Below are positions 26,669-36,325 of a stretch of 64,000 nt of DNA, in pieces (within the stretch, counting starts at the first letter, position 1; the number at the start of each line of letters is the position of its first letter). The translations under genes were made by a program, and so were the position numbers. Source of the stretch: Comamonadaceae bacterium (GTDB lineage: Bacteria; Pseudomonadota; Gammaproteobacteria; Burkholderiales; Burkholderiaceae_C); the NCBI GenBank assembly GCA_027486755.1, contig JAIXOM010000022.1, forward strand, positions 1 through 64,000, given 5' to 3'. Below the pieces are notes generated by a model, which worked only from the letters and a program-made list of their open reading frames with translations, did not search any database and was not told the origin of the DNA.

Positions 26669-27649
26669 ATGCATACCCGCCGCCATCTGATTCAAAGTGC
26701 CGCTGCTGCCAGCCTGCTCGGCATGGGCCTGCCCAGCCTGGCCCAGAGCCGGGTCGAGACGCTGCGCATCATCGTGGGCTTTCCGCCCGGCGGCACCACT
26801 GACGCTTTTGCCCGACGCGTCAGCGACAAGCTGCGTGGTACCTACGCCAATAACGTGATCGTCGACAACAAGCCGGGGGCCGGCGGGCAGGTGGGCGTGA
26901 CCACCTTGAAGAATTCGCCGGCTGACGGCGCCCACATCCTCTACACCCCGGCTTCGATGTTCACCATCTTCCCGCACTCGTTTTCCAAGCTGCCTTATGT
27001 GCTTGGCGACGCGGTGCCTGTCGGTCTGGGCCACTCTACCGATCACGGTTTTGTGGTCGGCCCTGCGGTACCCGAGACGGTCAAGAACCTCAGGGACTTC
27101 ATCGAGTGGGCCAAGGCCAATCCCGGCAAGGCCACCATTGGCAATCCTGGCTCCGGCTCTATGCCCCACCTGCTGGCCGGCCGGCTGGCCATGCTCGGTG
27201 GCTTTCAGATCACCAATGTGCCCTTCGCCGGCTCCGGACCGGCGATTCCGCAGGTCCTGGGCGGCCAACTGGCCGGCATGTCTTCGCCCTTGGGCGATTG
27301 GGTGCAGCACCACAAGTCCGGCAAGGTGCGTGTTTTGGCCACCTCCGGGCCCGAGCGTTCGCCCTATACGCCCGAGGTGGCGACTTACCGCGAACAAGGG
27401 CAGGGCGAACTGGTGGTGCGCGAATGGTTCGGCTTTTTCGCGCCGGCCGGCACCTCCGATGCGACCCGTGAGGCGATCAACGCCGCCTTGCGTGCCGCCA
27501 TGGCCCAGCAGGACATCCGCGATTTCGTCACCCCTCTGGCCGGCCACATCGAGGCCAGCACGGTGGCCGACCACAGCCGCCGCCTGGCTGCCGATTCGGA
27601 CATGGGCCGACGTCTGGTCGGCGCCTTGGGCTTTAAGGCCGATTCCTGA
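26669..27649 (+). CDS. Bug-type tricarboxylate receptor (TctC family) with Tat-like signal
   Basis: 326 aa solute-binding protein. The N-terminus HTRRHLIQSAAAASLLGMG carries a twin-arginine motif (TRRHLIQ) and AQS cleavage site, unlike the Sec-type Bug protein upstream. The mature part has the family pattern LRIIVGFPPGGTTDAFARRV and NKPGAGGQVGVTTLK. The start is the ATG after ACAGGAGAT. It is the second Bug receptor of this cluster and follows the SDR by about 100 bases, likely an independent or readthrough transcript. Confidence 0.9.
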   Translation: MHTRRHLIQSAAAASLLGMGLPSLAQSRVETLRIIVGFPPGGTTDAFARRVSDKLRGTYANNVIVDNKPGAGGQVGVTTLKNSPADGAHILYTPASMFTIFPHSFSKLPYVLGDAVPVGLGHSTDHGFVVGPAVPETVKNLRDFIEWAKANPGKATIGNPGSGSMPHLLAGRLAMLGGFQITNVPFAGSGPAIPQVLGGQLAGMSSPLGDWVQHHKSGKVRVLATSGPERSPYTPEVATYREQGQGELVVREWFGFFAPAGTSDATREAINAALRAAMAQQDIRDFVTPLAGHIEASTVADHSRRLAADSDMGRRLVGALGFKADS

Positions 27650-27699
27650 TATCCGGTGGTCGTGGTCAGGTCTTCAGGGCCTGATGCGCTGGCTCCGCT

Positions 27700-27751
27700 G
27701 AGTCAGCGCGACCGCAATGGAGCCTTTGGCGCTTGTTCATTGCGCTGACTC
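27700..27751. repeat. Inverted repeat in convergent spacer
   Basis: GAGTCAGCGC, 32 bases, then GCGCTGACTC lies between the convergent Bug and EamA genes. It could end transcription from either side, but neither flank has a U-run. Confidence 0.45.
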
Positions 27752-27766
27752 GGAGCGCTGAACAGC

Positions 27767-28666
27767 TCAGCGCCGCGACGACACCACAATGCCGCCGACG
27801 ATCATGACGAAGGCCAGCAGGTGGTAGAACTGCGGCGCCTCGCCGAGCAGGACGGTTGACAACAGGGCGGCGAAGACCGGCGCCAGGTTGCTGAAAAATG
27901 AGGCAATCTGTGGCCCGGCGCGTTGCACCCCTATGCCCCAGAACCGGTAGGCCAGGACCGCCGGACCGACTGCGATGAAGACGATGGCGGCCACCACCGG
28001 CATGCTCCAGACAATCTGCGGCGAGCCCAAGGTCCATTCGGCGCCGGCAAAAAGCCCCGACCAGACCAGTCCAAATAGAATCTGCGCCATCAGATAGCCG
28101 GCCCAGTCCCCACGCAGACTTTGTGGCTCGCTCGGCCGCGCCAGCAGCCAGCTGTAGACGCTCCAGCACAGGGTTGCCAGCAAGATATAGGCGTCGCCGG
28201 GGACAAAGCGCAGCTGCTGTAAGACCGCCCACTGGCCTCGGCACAGCACCAGCAGCACTCCTGCGATGGACAGCAGGGCGCCCAGCCATTGGCGCTTGGT
28301 AATGACTTGCGCGTGCAGCATTCGCCCCAGCAGCAGTGTCCACACCGGCATGCTGCCGGCCACCAGGGTGACGTTGACAGCGGTGGAGGTCTGCAGCGCC
28401 ATGTATTGCAGCGCGTTGTAGGCACCTATGCTCATCAGGCCCAGCAGGCTCAGGCGGCGCCAGTGGGGCCAGATCGGGCCATCACGGCGCAAAAAACGCC
28501 AGGACAGCGGCAGCAGGATCAGCAAGGCCAGGACCCAGCGAAAGAAATTGAGCGTCAGCGGCGGCACCTGCTCATGGATCCAGCGGCCGACCAGGGAATT
28601 GCAGGCCCACAGCAGCGATGCGGTGCTCAGCATCAGCACGGTTGCCGGGGTCAAGGGGGAAGACAT
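27767..28666 (-). CDS. EamA/DMT-family transporter
   Basis: 299 aa with ten hydrophobic segments in two EamA repeats (TPATVLMLSTASLLWACNSLVGRW; later GDAYILLATLCWSVYSWLLA). The start is the ATG giving MSSPLTPATV; an upstream in-frame codon would add 20 basic residues before TM1 and is less likely. It is divergent from the quinone reductase gene. No substrate can be named. Confidence 0.85.
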   Translation of the reverse strand: MSSPLTPATVLMLSTASLLWACNSLVGRWIHEQVPPLTLNFFRWVLALLILLPLSWRFLRRDGPIWPHWRRLSLLGLMSIGAYNALQYMALQTSTAVNVTLVAGSMPVWTLLLGRMLHAQVITKRQWLGALLSIAGVLLVLCRGQWAVLQQLRFVPGDAYILLATLCWSVYSWLLARPSEPQSLRGDWAGYLMAQILFGLVWSGLFAGAEWTLGSPQIVWSMPVVAAIVFIAVGPAVLAYRFWGIGVQRAGPQIASFFSNLAPVFAALLSTVLLGEAPQFYHLLAFVMIVGGIVVSSRR

Positions 28667-28776
28667 GCTGCGACTGTAGCGCGCTCGGGATTGCGGGGCG
28701 GTCGCCTGCGCGCGACGCCATTTCATGTCACCATCGCGGTCTTTTACGTCTGAGCGCTCGATACAAGGAGATACCT

Positions 28777-29772
28777 ATGAGCAGCACCGTGGCCAAGGCC
28801 GTACGCATAGAACGCTTTGGTGGCCCCGAAGAGTTGAAATTGGTCGATGTCAGCGTGGGCGAGCCCGGCCCTGGCGAGATCCGCATACGTCACAAGGCGA
28901 TCGGCCTGAACTTCATCGACGTCTACCAGCGTACCGGTATGTACCCGCTGCCTCTGCCGCTCAATATGGGCATGGAGGCTTCGGGCATCATCGAGGCGGT
29001 CGGCGAGGGCGTGACCCACCTGAAGGTGGGCGACCGCGCCGCCTATGCCAGCCAACCGCCCGGCAGCTATTGCGAGCTGCGGGTGATGCCGGCGCGCTCT
29101 GTCTGCAAATTGCCCGATGCGATCTCTTTTGAGACCGGCGCTGCCATGATGCTCAAGGGCATGACGGTGCAGTACCTGCTGCGCCGCACCCTGCCGCAGG
29201 CGGGTCTGCAGGCCGGTGATTTTGTGCTGTTTCATGCCGCCGCTGGCGGTGTCGGCCTGATTGCCTGCCAATGGGCGCGCGCCTTGGGCCTGCAGCTCAT
29301 CGGTACCGCCGGCTCGGACGAAAAATGCGCCCTGGCCAAGGCCAAGGGCGCAGCCCATGTGATCAACTACGCCAAGGAAGACTTCGTGGCCAGAGTCAAG
29401 GAGATCACCGGTGGACAAGGCGTGAAAGTGGTTTACGACTCCGTCGGTGCAGATACCTTCATGAAGTCGCTCGACTGCCTGCGCCCCTTCGGACTGATTG
29501 CCAACTTCGGCAATGCCTCGGGCAAGGTGCCCCCGTTTGACATCAACGTGCTGGCCGGCAAGGGCTCCTTGTATGCTTCGCGGCCGACCCTGTTCAGCCA
29601 TCTGGCCACCCGCGAAGCCACGCAGGAAATCGCCGACGATCTGTTTGGCATGGTCTCCAGCGGCAAGGTCCAGATTCAGATTGACCAGAGCTTCCCCTTG
29701 GCCCGGGTAGCCGATGCCCACCGTGATTTGGAGGCGCGCAAGACCACAGGCTGCACCATCCTGACCCTTTGA
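28777..29772 (+). CDS. NADPH:quinone oxidoreductase (zeta-crystallin-type MDR)
   Basis: 331 aa zinc-free medium-chain reductase. Family marks: KAVRIERFGGPEELK at the N-terminus, IGLNFIDVYQRTGMYP, GMEASGIIEAVGEG, and the NADPH-binding AAAGGVGLIACQWARALG (G-x-x-G-x-x-G region). The closing ARKTTGCTILTL resembles E. coli QorA (ARATQGSSLLIP-like position). There are no structural-zinc cysteines. An excellent AAGGAG site precedes the ATG. It likely reduces quinones or alkenals; it stands as a single gene. Confidence 0.9.
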   Translation: MSSTVAKAVRIERFGGPEELKLVDVSVGEPGPGEIRIRHKAIGLNFIDVYQRTGMYPLPLPLNMGMEASGIIEAVGEGVTHLKVGDRAAYASQPPGSYCELRVMPARSVCKLPDAISFETGAAMMLKGMTVQYLLRRTLPQAGLQAGDFVLFHAAAGGVGLIACQWARALGLQLIGTAGSDEKCALAKAKGAAHVINYAKEDFVARVKEITGGQGVKVVYDSVGADTFMKSLDCLRPFGLIANFGNASGKVPPFDINVLAGKGSLYASRPTLFSHLATREATQEIADDLFGMVSSGKVQIQIDQSFPLARVADAHRDLEARKTTGCTILTL

Positions 29773-29782
29773 TCGGGGGACA

Positions 29783-29944
29783 GTGGGAGCCGCGCCCTCG
29801 CGGCGATGGATCAGCGCCTGCATCGTGCCGAGGGCGGCACTCCCACTGGGTTACACGAGGCCCAGGGTGGGGTGTGGGAGCCGCGCCCTCGCGGCGATGC
29901 AGCGCTTGATCGACAGCCGCATCGCGCCGGGGTAGTGCTCTCAC
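29783..29944. repeat. Two REP-like inverted doublets (BIME-like)
   Basis: The convergent spacer between the quinone reductase and lspA is filled by two doublets. The first has GTGGGAGCCGCGCCCTCGCG at 29783 (26-base unit to 29808) and an inverted partner at 29821-29846 starting CATCGTGCCGAGGG. The second has an identical 26-base head at 29874-29899 and a weaker inverted partner at 29920-29944. The design, a G-rich GTGGGAGC head plus an imperfect palindrome ending GCGATG, is that of proteobacterial REP sequences. Related units occur at 46284 and 46337. Confidence 0.82.
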
Positions 29945-29995
29945 AAAGGGCCCCGGGCAGGGCCTTTGGACGGGTTTTCGATGGCAGCCGCGCCG

Positions 29996-30496
29996 CTAGC
30001 GCGAGCGGCGCACCCGCAGCAATTCGTCAGCGATCATGCAGATCGCGCCCAGCGTGATTGCGCTGTCGGCCAGGTTGAAGGCTGGGAAATGCCAGCCGGC
30101 CCAGTGAAAGTCCAGGAAGTCAATGACATAGCCGTGGAGCAGGCGGTCGATCACATTGCCCACTGCACCGCCCAGGATGCAGGCCAGGGCGAAGCAAAAA
30201 AGCCTTTGCCCTGGATGCGCCTTGAGCAGATAGACGATGAATACGGTGGCGACCAAGCCCACGCCTGTGAAGAACCAGCGCTGCCAGCCCGAGGCGTCGG
30301 CCAGGAAGGAAAACGCAGCGCCGCTGTTATGCACCCTCACCAAATTAAAAAACGAGGCCACCGGCCTGGCTTCGCCGAACTGAAAAGCGCCCAGGATCAG
30401 CACCTTGGTCAACTGGTCGAGCACCATGATCAGGAAGGCCAGTGCCAGCCAGGGCAGTAGGCCCGGAGCGGCTTGTGACTTGGCAGACTTTCCCAT
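29996..30496 (-). CDS. lspA: Signal peptidase II (lipoprotein)
   Basis: 166 aa inner-membrane aspartic protease that cleaves prolipoprotein signal peptides. Catalytic Asp residues lie in [15 protein letters not shown] and [12 protein letters not shown]; an N-terminal [14 protein letters not shown] helix and [12 protein letters not shown] are also conserved. The ATG overlaps the ileS stop by one base (TGATG), the classical ileS-lspA coupling. Confidence 0.96.
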   Translation of the reverse strand: MGKSAKSQAAPGLLPWLALAFLIMVLDQLTKVLILGAFQFGEARPVASFFNLVRVHNSGAAFSFLADASGWQRWFFTGVGLVATVFIVYLLKAHPGQRLFCFALACILGGAVGNVIDRLLHGYVIDFLDFHWAGWHFPAFNLADSAITLGAICMIADELLRVRRSR

Positions 30497-33348
30497 CAGG
30501 CCACCTGTCGCTGTTCGCCGCTGCCGAAGAGGTTGCTGGTGCAGCGACCGCACAGGCCCGGGTGGGCGCTGTCATGCCCCACATCGTCGCGGTAGTGCCA
30601 GCAGCGCTCGCACTTGGCTGCGGTGCTGGGTTGGACCTCGATTTTCATCGTGTCGCCGCTGTGGCACTCCAGCGCTGAGGTGATGAAGACGAATTTGGCG
30701 TCCTCGCCCAGGGCGGTGATCAGCGCGTGGTCGGCCGGCGGCAGCTGCACTCTGACGGTGGCCTGTAGCGAAGAGCCTACCTGGCCGGCGGCGCGCAGCG
30801 CTTCAATCTCCTTGTTGACCGCATCGCGGATCTCGCGGATGCGCGACCAGCGTTGCAGCAGGTCGGTATCGGGCGCGCCCATCTGCGAAAACGTTTCCAA
30901 GAAAATCGTCTCTGAGCTGCCGATGCTGCCCCAAGCCTCTTCGGCGGTGAAGGACAGAAACGGCGCCATCCAGCGCAGCATGGCCTGGGTGATGCGGTAG
31001 AGCGCGGTTTGCGCGCTGCGGCGCGCCAGGCTCTTGGGCGCGGTGGTGTAGAGCCTGTCCTTGAGCACGTCCAGGTAGAAGGCGCCGAGGTCTTCCGAGC
31101 AATAAACCTGCAGCTTGGAGACCACCGGGTGGAACTCGTAGACCTCGTAGTGCGCCAGGATCTCGGCCTGCAGTTGCGCCGCGCGCGCCAGCGCGTAGCG
31201 GTCGATCTCCAGCAACTGCGCGTCGGGCACGGCGTCTTGCGCCGGGTCGAAGTCACTCACATTGGCCAGCAAAAAGCGCAAGGTGTTGCGGATGCGGCGG
31301 TAGGCATCAACCACCCGGGCCAGAATTTTGTCGTCGATGTTCAGGTCGCCTGAGTAATCAGTCGAGGCTACCCACAGGCGCACGATTTCGGCGCCCAGCT
31401 TTTGCGTTACGCTTTGCGGATCGACCGTGTTGCCCAGGCTCTTGCTCATCTTGCGGCCCTGGCCATCGGTGGCAAAGCCGTGGGTGAGCAGGCCGCGATA
31501 GGGCGCGCGGTCAAACAGCGCGCAGCCCAGCAGCAGCGAGGAATGGAACCAGCCGCGGTGTTGGTCGTGCCCTTCCAGGTACAGGTCGGCCTCGGGGCCG
31601 CTCTCGTGGAAGGGCGGCCGTGCATAGGCGTTTTGGTGGCTTGCGCGCAGCACATGCCAGAAGGTCGAGCCCGAGTCGAACCAGACTTCCAGGATGTCGG
31701 TGCTCTTGGTGTAGTGCGGCGCGTCCTGCGGGCCCAGGATGTCTTCGGGCGTGACGCGGCTCCAGGCCTCGATGCCGCCTTGCTCGACGATGCCCGCAGC
31801 CTGGTCCAGGATGTCCATGGTGCGCGGATGCAGCTCGCCCGTGTCCTTATGCAGGAAGAAGGGCACAGGCACGCCCCAGCTGCGCTGGCGCGAGATGCAC
31901 CAGTCGGGCCGGCCGGCAATCATGTCGCGCAAGCGGGTCTTGCCGTTTTCGGGGTAGAAGCGGGTCTGCTCAATCGCATCGAGCGCCAGCTGCCGCAGGG
32001 TCTTGGGCGCCTTGTCTTTCGTGAACACGCCTTCGCCCTCATCCATGCGGATGAACCACTGCGCAGCGGCGCGGTAGATCACTGGCGTCTTGTGCCGCCA
32101 GCAGTGCGGGTAGCTGTGCGTGATGCCCACCGTGCTCATCAGCCGGCCGGCGAGCCTGAGCGCATCCAAAATCGCAGGAATCGCCTTCCAGATGTGCTGG
32201 CCGCCAAACAGGGGAAATTCGGGCGCATAGGCGCCTGTGCCCTGCACCGGGTTGAGGATGTCGGTGTAGGCCATGCCGTGCGCGATGCACGAGTTGAAGT
32301 CGTCCACGCCGTAGGCGGGCGCGGAGTGAACCAGGCCCGTGCCATCGGCATCGCTCACGTAGTCGGCCAGGTACACCGGCGACAGGCGCCGGTAGCCTGC
32401 ATCGGCCTCATACAGCGGATGGCGGAAGTTCAGGCCGCCCAGTTGCGCGCCCTTGGCGGTGGCCAGCACCGTGCCGGCCAGGCCAAAGCGCGCCAGGCAT
32501 TTTTCCACCAGGGTCTCGGCCAGCACCAGGCAGCCCTTGGGCGTGTCGACCAGTGCGTAGCTCAGTTCGGGATGGGCATTGAGCGCCTGGTTGGCGGGGA
32601 TGGTCCAGGCGGTGGTGGTCCAGATCACCGCAAAGCCGCTCTTGCCGGCAGGCAGGGCCTGCAGGCCGAAGGCAGCGGCGAGCTTTGCCGGCTCGTCGGT
32701 CTCGAAGGCCACATCCAGCGTGTCGCTCTTTTTGTCGGCGTATTCAATCTCGAATTCGGCCAGTGAGGAGCCACAGTCGAAGCACCAGTACACCGGCTTC
32801 AAGCCGCGGTAGACGAAGCCGCGCTCGATCACCCGCTTGAAGGCGCGGATCTCGCCGGCCTCGTTGGCATAGTCCATGGTCCGGTAGGGCCGCTCCCAGT
32901 CGCCCAGCACGCCCAGACGCTTGAAGTCCTCACGCTGCTGCTCAATTTGCTCGGTGGCGAAGGCCCGGCTCTTGGCTTGCATGTCGTCGCGCGAGAGCTT
33001 GCGGCCGTGCAGCTTTTCAATCGCGTTTTCGATGGGCAGGCCGTGGCAGTCCCAGCCGGGAATGTATTGCGCGTCAAAGCCGGCGAGTTGGCGGCTTTTG
33101 ACGATCATGTCCTTGAGCACCTTGTTCAGGGCGTGGCCGATGTGCAGCTTGCCATTCGCATAGGGCGGGCCGTCGTGCAGCACGAACAGGGGCGCTCCGG
33201 CGCGGGCGTCGCGCAGCTTCTTGTACAGGCCTTTTTCGTTCCACTCATGCACCCAAGCGCCCTCGCGCTTGGGCAGGTCACCCCGCATCGGAAAGGGCGT
33301 GTCCGGCAGGTTCAAGGTGGCGCGGTAGTCCTGGGCTTTTTCAGACAT
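30496..33348 (-). CDS. ileS: Isoleucine--tRNA ligase
   Basis: 950 aa class I synthetase. HIGH motif [15 protein letters not shown] (about residue 60), KMSKS motif [10 protein letters not shown] (about 620), and a C-terminal zinc finger built from [10 protein letters not shown] and [10 protein letters not shown]. An editing (CP1) domain with [13 protein letters not shown] lies between the motifs. The start is the ATG giving [20 protein letters not shown], the standard bacterial N-terminus. It is the middle gene of ribF-ileS-lspA. Confidence 0.97.
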   Translation of the reverse strand: MSEKAQDYRATLNLPDTPFPMRGDLPKREGAWVHEWNEKGLYKKLRDARAGAPLFVLHDGPPYANGKLHIGHALNKVLKDMIVKSRQLAGFDAQYIPGWDCHGLPIENAIEKLHGRKLSRDDMQAKSRAFATEQIEQQREDFKRLGVLGDWERPYRTMDYANEAGEIRAFKRVIERGFVYRGLKPVYWCFDCGSSLAEFEIEYADKKSDTLDVAFETDEPAKLAAAFGLQALPAGKSGFAVIWTTTAWTIPANQALNAHPELSYALVDTPKGCLVLAETLVEKCLARFGLAGTVLATAKGAQLGGLNFRHPLYEADAGYRRLSPVYLADYVSDADGTGLVHSAPAYGVDDFNSCIAHGMAYTDILNPVQGTGAYAPEFPLFGGQHIWKAIPAILDALRLAGRLMSTVGITHSYPHCWRHKTPVIYRAAAQWFIRMDEGEGVFTKDKAPKTLRQLALDAIEQTRFYPENGKTRLRDMIAGRPDWCISRQRSWGVPVPFFLHKDTGELHPRTMDILDQAAGIVEQGGIEAWSRVTPEDILGPQDAPHYTKSTDILEVWFDSGSTFWHVLRASHQNAYARPPFHESGPEADLYLEGHDQHRGWFHSSLLLGCALFDRAPYRGLLTHGFATDGQGRKMSKSLGNTVDPQSVTQKLGAEIVRLWVASTDYSGDLNIDDKILARVVDAYRRIRNTLRFLLANVSDFDPAQDAVPDAQLLEIDRYALARAAQLQAEILAHYEVYEFHPVVSKLQVYCSEDLGAFYLDVLKDRLYTTAPKSLARRSAQTALYRITQAMLRWMAPFLSFTAEEAWGSIGSSETIFLETFSQMGAPDTDLLQRWSRIREIRDAVNKEIEALRAAGQVGSSLQATVRVQLPPADHALITALGEDAKFVFITSALECHSGDTMKIEVQPSTAAKCERCWHYRDDVGHDSAHPGLCGRCTSNLFGSGEQRQVA

Positions 33349-33477
33349 GATGAAGATAAATGCGGCTGGGGCAGGCTCAGTGCCCACAGGGGCAAAAGAG
33401 GACGTGGGGCGCAAGGCCGATCGCCCTGAGCTTGACAGATGGGCAGCGAGCGGCGCTCTCGGGGTCGGGCGGCAGCC

Positions 33478-34500
33478 TCAAATTCGGTCGCGGGTGGTCT
33501 GCCGGTGGGTCTGCCCATGCCGCGAGGCAAACCAGGCACGTGCGTCACTGCAGTCCCGGGCGATGCCCTCGGTCAGTGCGCTCAGCCCCTCATACTTGAG
33601 CTCGTCATGAAGTTTGTGCAGCAGTTCCACGCGCACGATTTTACCGTAGGCCTCCTCGGCTCCCAGGGCCTGGGGCCAGTCCAGAATATGCGTCTCCAGC
33701 AGTACCCGGCCGCCGTTGACGTCGTCGGCACTCAGCGAGGGCCGCACGCCCAGATTGGCCACACCGGCCAGGGGCTGAGGGCCCAGGCCATGGACCTCCA
33801 CCACAAAGATACCGCTGGCCGCCGCCTTGGCATGGGAAAAGCGCAGGTTCAGGGTGCGAAAGCCGTCGCCAGCGCCCGGCGTGCTGGCGCCCAACTCGCG
33901 CCCTAGCTTGGCACCGTGCACCACATGGCCGGAAATCGCGTAAGGCCGTCCCAGCAGCCTGGCGACCAAGTCCATTTGCCCCTGGCCCAGTGCCTCGCGC
34001 ACGGCCGAACTCGAGACCCGCAGGCCATGCACTTCGTAGCTGTTCATGCGCGCCACATCAAAGCCGAACTCATTGCCCGCGGCGTCGAGCATGGCGTAGT
34101 CGCCGGCGCGCTTGGCGCCAAAGCGAAAGTCATCGCCGACCAGCACATAGCGCACCTGCAAACCTTTGACCAGTGTGTCTTGAATGAATCTTTGGGCGCT
34201 CTGGCGGGCCAGTGTGTCCCGAAAGGGCAGCACCACCACCTCGTCGACCCCGCAGCGTGCCAACTCGGTGAGCTTGTCGCGCAGGGTCGAGATGCGCGCC
34301 GGGGCCGAGGCGGGCGAAAAGTATTCGCGCGGGTGGGGCTCAAAGCTCATCACCCGCACCGGCAAGCCCCGGTGCTCGGCCTCGCTGCGCAGCAGCGCCA
34401 GCATGGCCTGGTGGCCACGGTGCACGCCGTCGAAATTGCCGATGGTCAGCGCGCATGCGCTGCTCAGTTCGCGGTGCTTGTAGCCTCGGTAGATCCTCAT
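33478..34500 (-). CDS. ribF: Bifunctional riboflavin kinase / FAD synthetase
   Basis: 340 aa. The N-terminal FAD synthetase has TIGNFDGVHRGHQAML (about residues 17-32), VLVGDDFRFGAKRAGD and SSSAVREAL. The C-terminal riboflavin kinase begins YAISGHVVHGAKLGRELG. Just after GRELG an extra ASTPGAGDG run precedes FRTLNLRF, where relatives read GRxLGFPTxNL, so the ATP/Mg loop carries an insertion of about eight residues while keeping the Thr and Asn. The start is the ATG giving MRIYRGYKH. It heads the ribF-ileS-lspA unit. Confidence 0.95.
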   Translation of the reverse strand: MRIYRGYKHRELSSACALTIGNFDGVHRGHQAMLALLRSEAEHRGLPVRVMSFEPHPREYFSPASAPARISTLRDKLTELARCGVDEVVVLPFRDTLARQSAQRFIQDTLVKGLQVRYVLVGDDFRFGAKRAGDYAMLDAAGNEFGFDVARMNSYEVHGLRVSSSAVREALGQGQMDLVARLLGRPYAISGHVVHGAKLGRELGASTPGAGDGFRTLNLRFSHAKAAASGIFVVEVHGLGPQPLAGVANLGVRPSLSADDVNGGRVLLETHILDWPQALGAEEAYGKIVRVELLHKLHDELKYEGLSALTEGIARDCSDARAWFASRHGQTHRQTTRDRI

Positions 34501-34645
34501 AGAGCACCGATTATCGGTCGGCGCGTCGCGGTACCTGGGAATCGCGCTATATTGTGGGGATTGCGTGTGCGGCCCCGGGCCGGGTCGGCCGGCGGGGCCC
34601 GCAGCGTGACCATCGCTGTTCCTGTCCATCCATTTGGAGGCTCGC

Positions 34646-35203
34646 TTGAAGGTCTTGAAGCTGTCCGCCCAGGGTTTACCGCAATCCTGGATCAGTCTGG
34701 AGCAGGCTGTTCTCCACTACGCAGCCGGCGAGGTGCGCTGGGAAGTGGGCGCAGAAGTGGCGCTGTTTCGCGGGGGGCATAACGCCCGCACCGGCGAGCA
34801 GTCGCAGATCCGCGTGAGCAGCATCATCGGTACGCGCGGCGTGCCCAATATCAACCCCTTTGAGCTGCGCCCGGGCCTGACCAACAGCAAGCTGTTTGTC
34901 CGCGATCGCAATATCTGCGCCTATTGCGGTGCTCATTTCCATGAAACCGATCTGACGCGTGAGCACATCATTCCCTTCGCTCAAAACGGAGTGGACAACT
35001 GGATGAATGTGGTCACCGCCTGCCGCACCTGCAACCACCGCAAAAGCAGCCGCACCCCGGAGCAGGCTCGCATGCCGCTGCTCTATACGCCCTATGTGCC
35101 CAGCCTGTGGGAAGACTTCATCTTGCGCAACCGGCGCATCCTGGCCGACCAGATGGAGTTTTTGATGGCGCATGTGCCTCGCCATTCGCGCTTGCTGACT
35201 TAG
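34646..35203 (+). CDS. HNH endonuclease family protein
   Basis: 185 aa. The HNH domain at about residues 85-135 has two zinc-binding CxxC pairs (CAYCGAHF and ACRTCNHRKS) around LTREHIIPFAQNG and DNWMNVVTAC, the H-N-H signature. The N-terminal half (ISLEQAVLHYAAGEVRWE) is conserved in this widely distributed bacterial group, whose role is unclear. The start is TTG at 34646, five bases after GGAGG; an earlier TTG overlaps that ribosome site. It diverges from ribF. Confidence 0.86.
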   Translation: MKVLKLSAQGLPQSWISLEQAVLHYAAGEVRWEVGAEVALFRGGHNARTGEQSQIRVSSIIGTRGVPNINPFELRPGLTNSKLFVRDRNICAYCGAHFHETDLTREHIIPFAQNGVDNWMNVVTACRTCNHRKSSRTPEQARMPLLYTPYVPSLWEDFILRNRRILADQMEFLMAHVPRHSRLLT

Positions 35204-35219
35204 CAGGCCAAAGCTTCTT

Positions 35220-36314
35220 TCAGGCAAAAACGCCGGCCGTCTCCTGCATGCGCTCGGACACTTGCCCCAGGTGGTGCAAGCTGTCGCCAAAGCTCAGCTC
35301 CAGTTGGGTGAGCTTTTTGAAGTAGTGGCTGATGATGTACTCATCGGTCACGCCGATACCCCCGTGCAATTGCACGCTTTGCTGGCCCACCAGGCGCATG
35401 GCCTGGCCCAGTTGCACCTTGGCTCTGGCCACGGCCTGGGCGCGCTCGGCCGCCGGTGACAGCAGCTTGAGCCAGGCGTAGTAACTCATGGAGCGGCCCA
35501 GTTCGAGCTGCATCTTCATGTCGGCCAGGCGGTGGCGCAGGGCCTGAAAGCTCGCAATGGCCACGCCGAACTGCTTGCGCTGGTTCATGTAGTCGGCGGT
35601 GATGGCCAGGCTCTTGTCCATCGCCCCCACGCCTTCGGCGCAGGCGCAAGCCGCGCCCATGTCCAGCGCCTCCTCCAGCGCGGCCAGGCCATCGGCCACC
35701 AGCAGTTGGGCAGGGGTGTCTTTGAGGTGCAGCTCGGCGGCTCGGCCGCCATCCTGGGTGCCGTAGCCGTGCCGGGCGAGGCCCGGGGCATCAGATTCGA
35801 CCAGGTAAAGCGCGATCAGCCCACCGCGCCGCGCCGAGACGATGAAGGCATCGGCCTGATCGCCGGCGGCCACCACGCTTTTGGTGCCGTTCAGGCGATC
35901 GCCCTCGGCCAGGGTCTGGCAGTGCGCGGCCCGGTAGCGGCCGCCGCGCTCCTGCCAGGCCAGACTGAGCACGGCCTGGCCTGCGGCCAGCTTGGCCAGC
36001 CACGGCGACTGCGGGGCGAGCTGGCTGAGCGCGCGGCCGCATATCAGCGCTTGCGCCAGGGGCTCGAGCACCAGGCCGCGGCCGAGCTCTTCCATCACCA
36101 CCATGGCCTCCACCGGGCCCATGCCCATTCCGCCCTGATCCTCGGGCACGGCCAGACCACTCAGGCCCAACTCAGCGAGTTCGCCCCAGGCCTCGCGCGA
36201 AAAGCCGCCTGCCTGCACGATGGTGCGGCGGCGTTCAAAGGTATAGGCCTTATCGACCCAGCGGGCCACGGCCTCGCGCAGCTGCAACTGGTCGTCTGAA
36301 AAATCGAAATCCAT
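35220..36314 (-). CDS. Acyl-CoA dehydrogenase family protein (short subunit type)
   Basis: 364 aa flavoprotein fold: N-terminal helical domain, GLAVPEDQGGMGMGPVEAMVVMEELG, and C-terminal VQLHGGIGVTDEYIISHYFKKL. The usual catalytic Glu motif YEGT of MCAD-type enzymes is absent. It is paired with a second acyl-CoA dehydrogenase 11 bases upstream; such pairs (PimC/PimD, ChsE-type) form heteromers acting on dicarboxylyl, cyclic or aromatic side-chain CoA thioesters. The heteromer is inferred from pairing and motif loss. Confidence 0.85.
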   Translation of the reverse strand: MDFDFSDDQLQLREAVARWVDKAYTFERRRTIVQAGGFSREAWGELAELGLSGLAVPEDQGGMGMGPVEAMVVMEELGRGLVLEPLAQALICGRALSQLAPQSPWLAKLAAGQAVLSLAWQERGGRYRAAHCQTLAEGDRLNGTKSVVAAGDQADAFIVSARRGGLIALYLVESDAPGLARHGYGTQDGGRAAELHLKDTPAQLLVADGLAALEEALDMGAACACAEGVGAMDKSLAITADYMNQRKQFGVAIASFQALRHRLADMKMQLELGRSMSYYAWLKLLSPAAERAQAVARAKVQLGQAMRLVGQQSVQLHGGIGVTDEYIISHYFKKLTQLELSFGDSLHHLGQVSERMQETAGVFA

Positions 36315-36325
36315 GATGCGTCCTT

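Noticed and set aside
31402..32766. Rightward 454-codon open frame inside ileS
   Set aside because: Antisense shadow of a long, conserved GC-rich synthetase gene.
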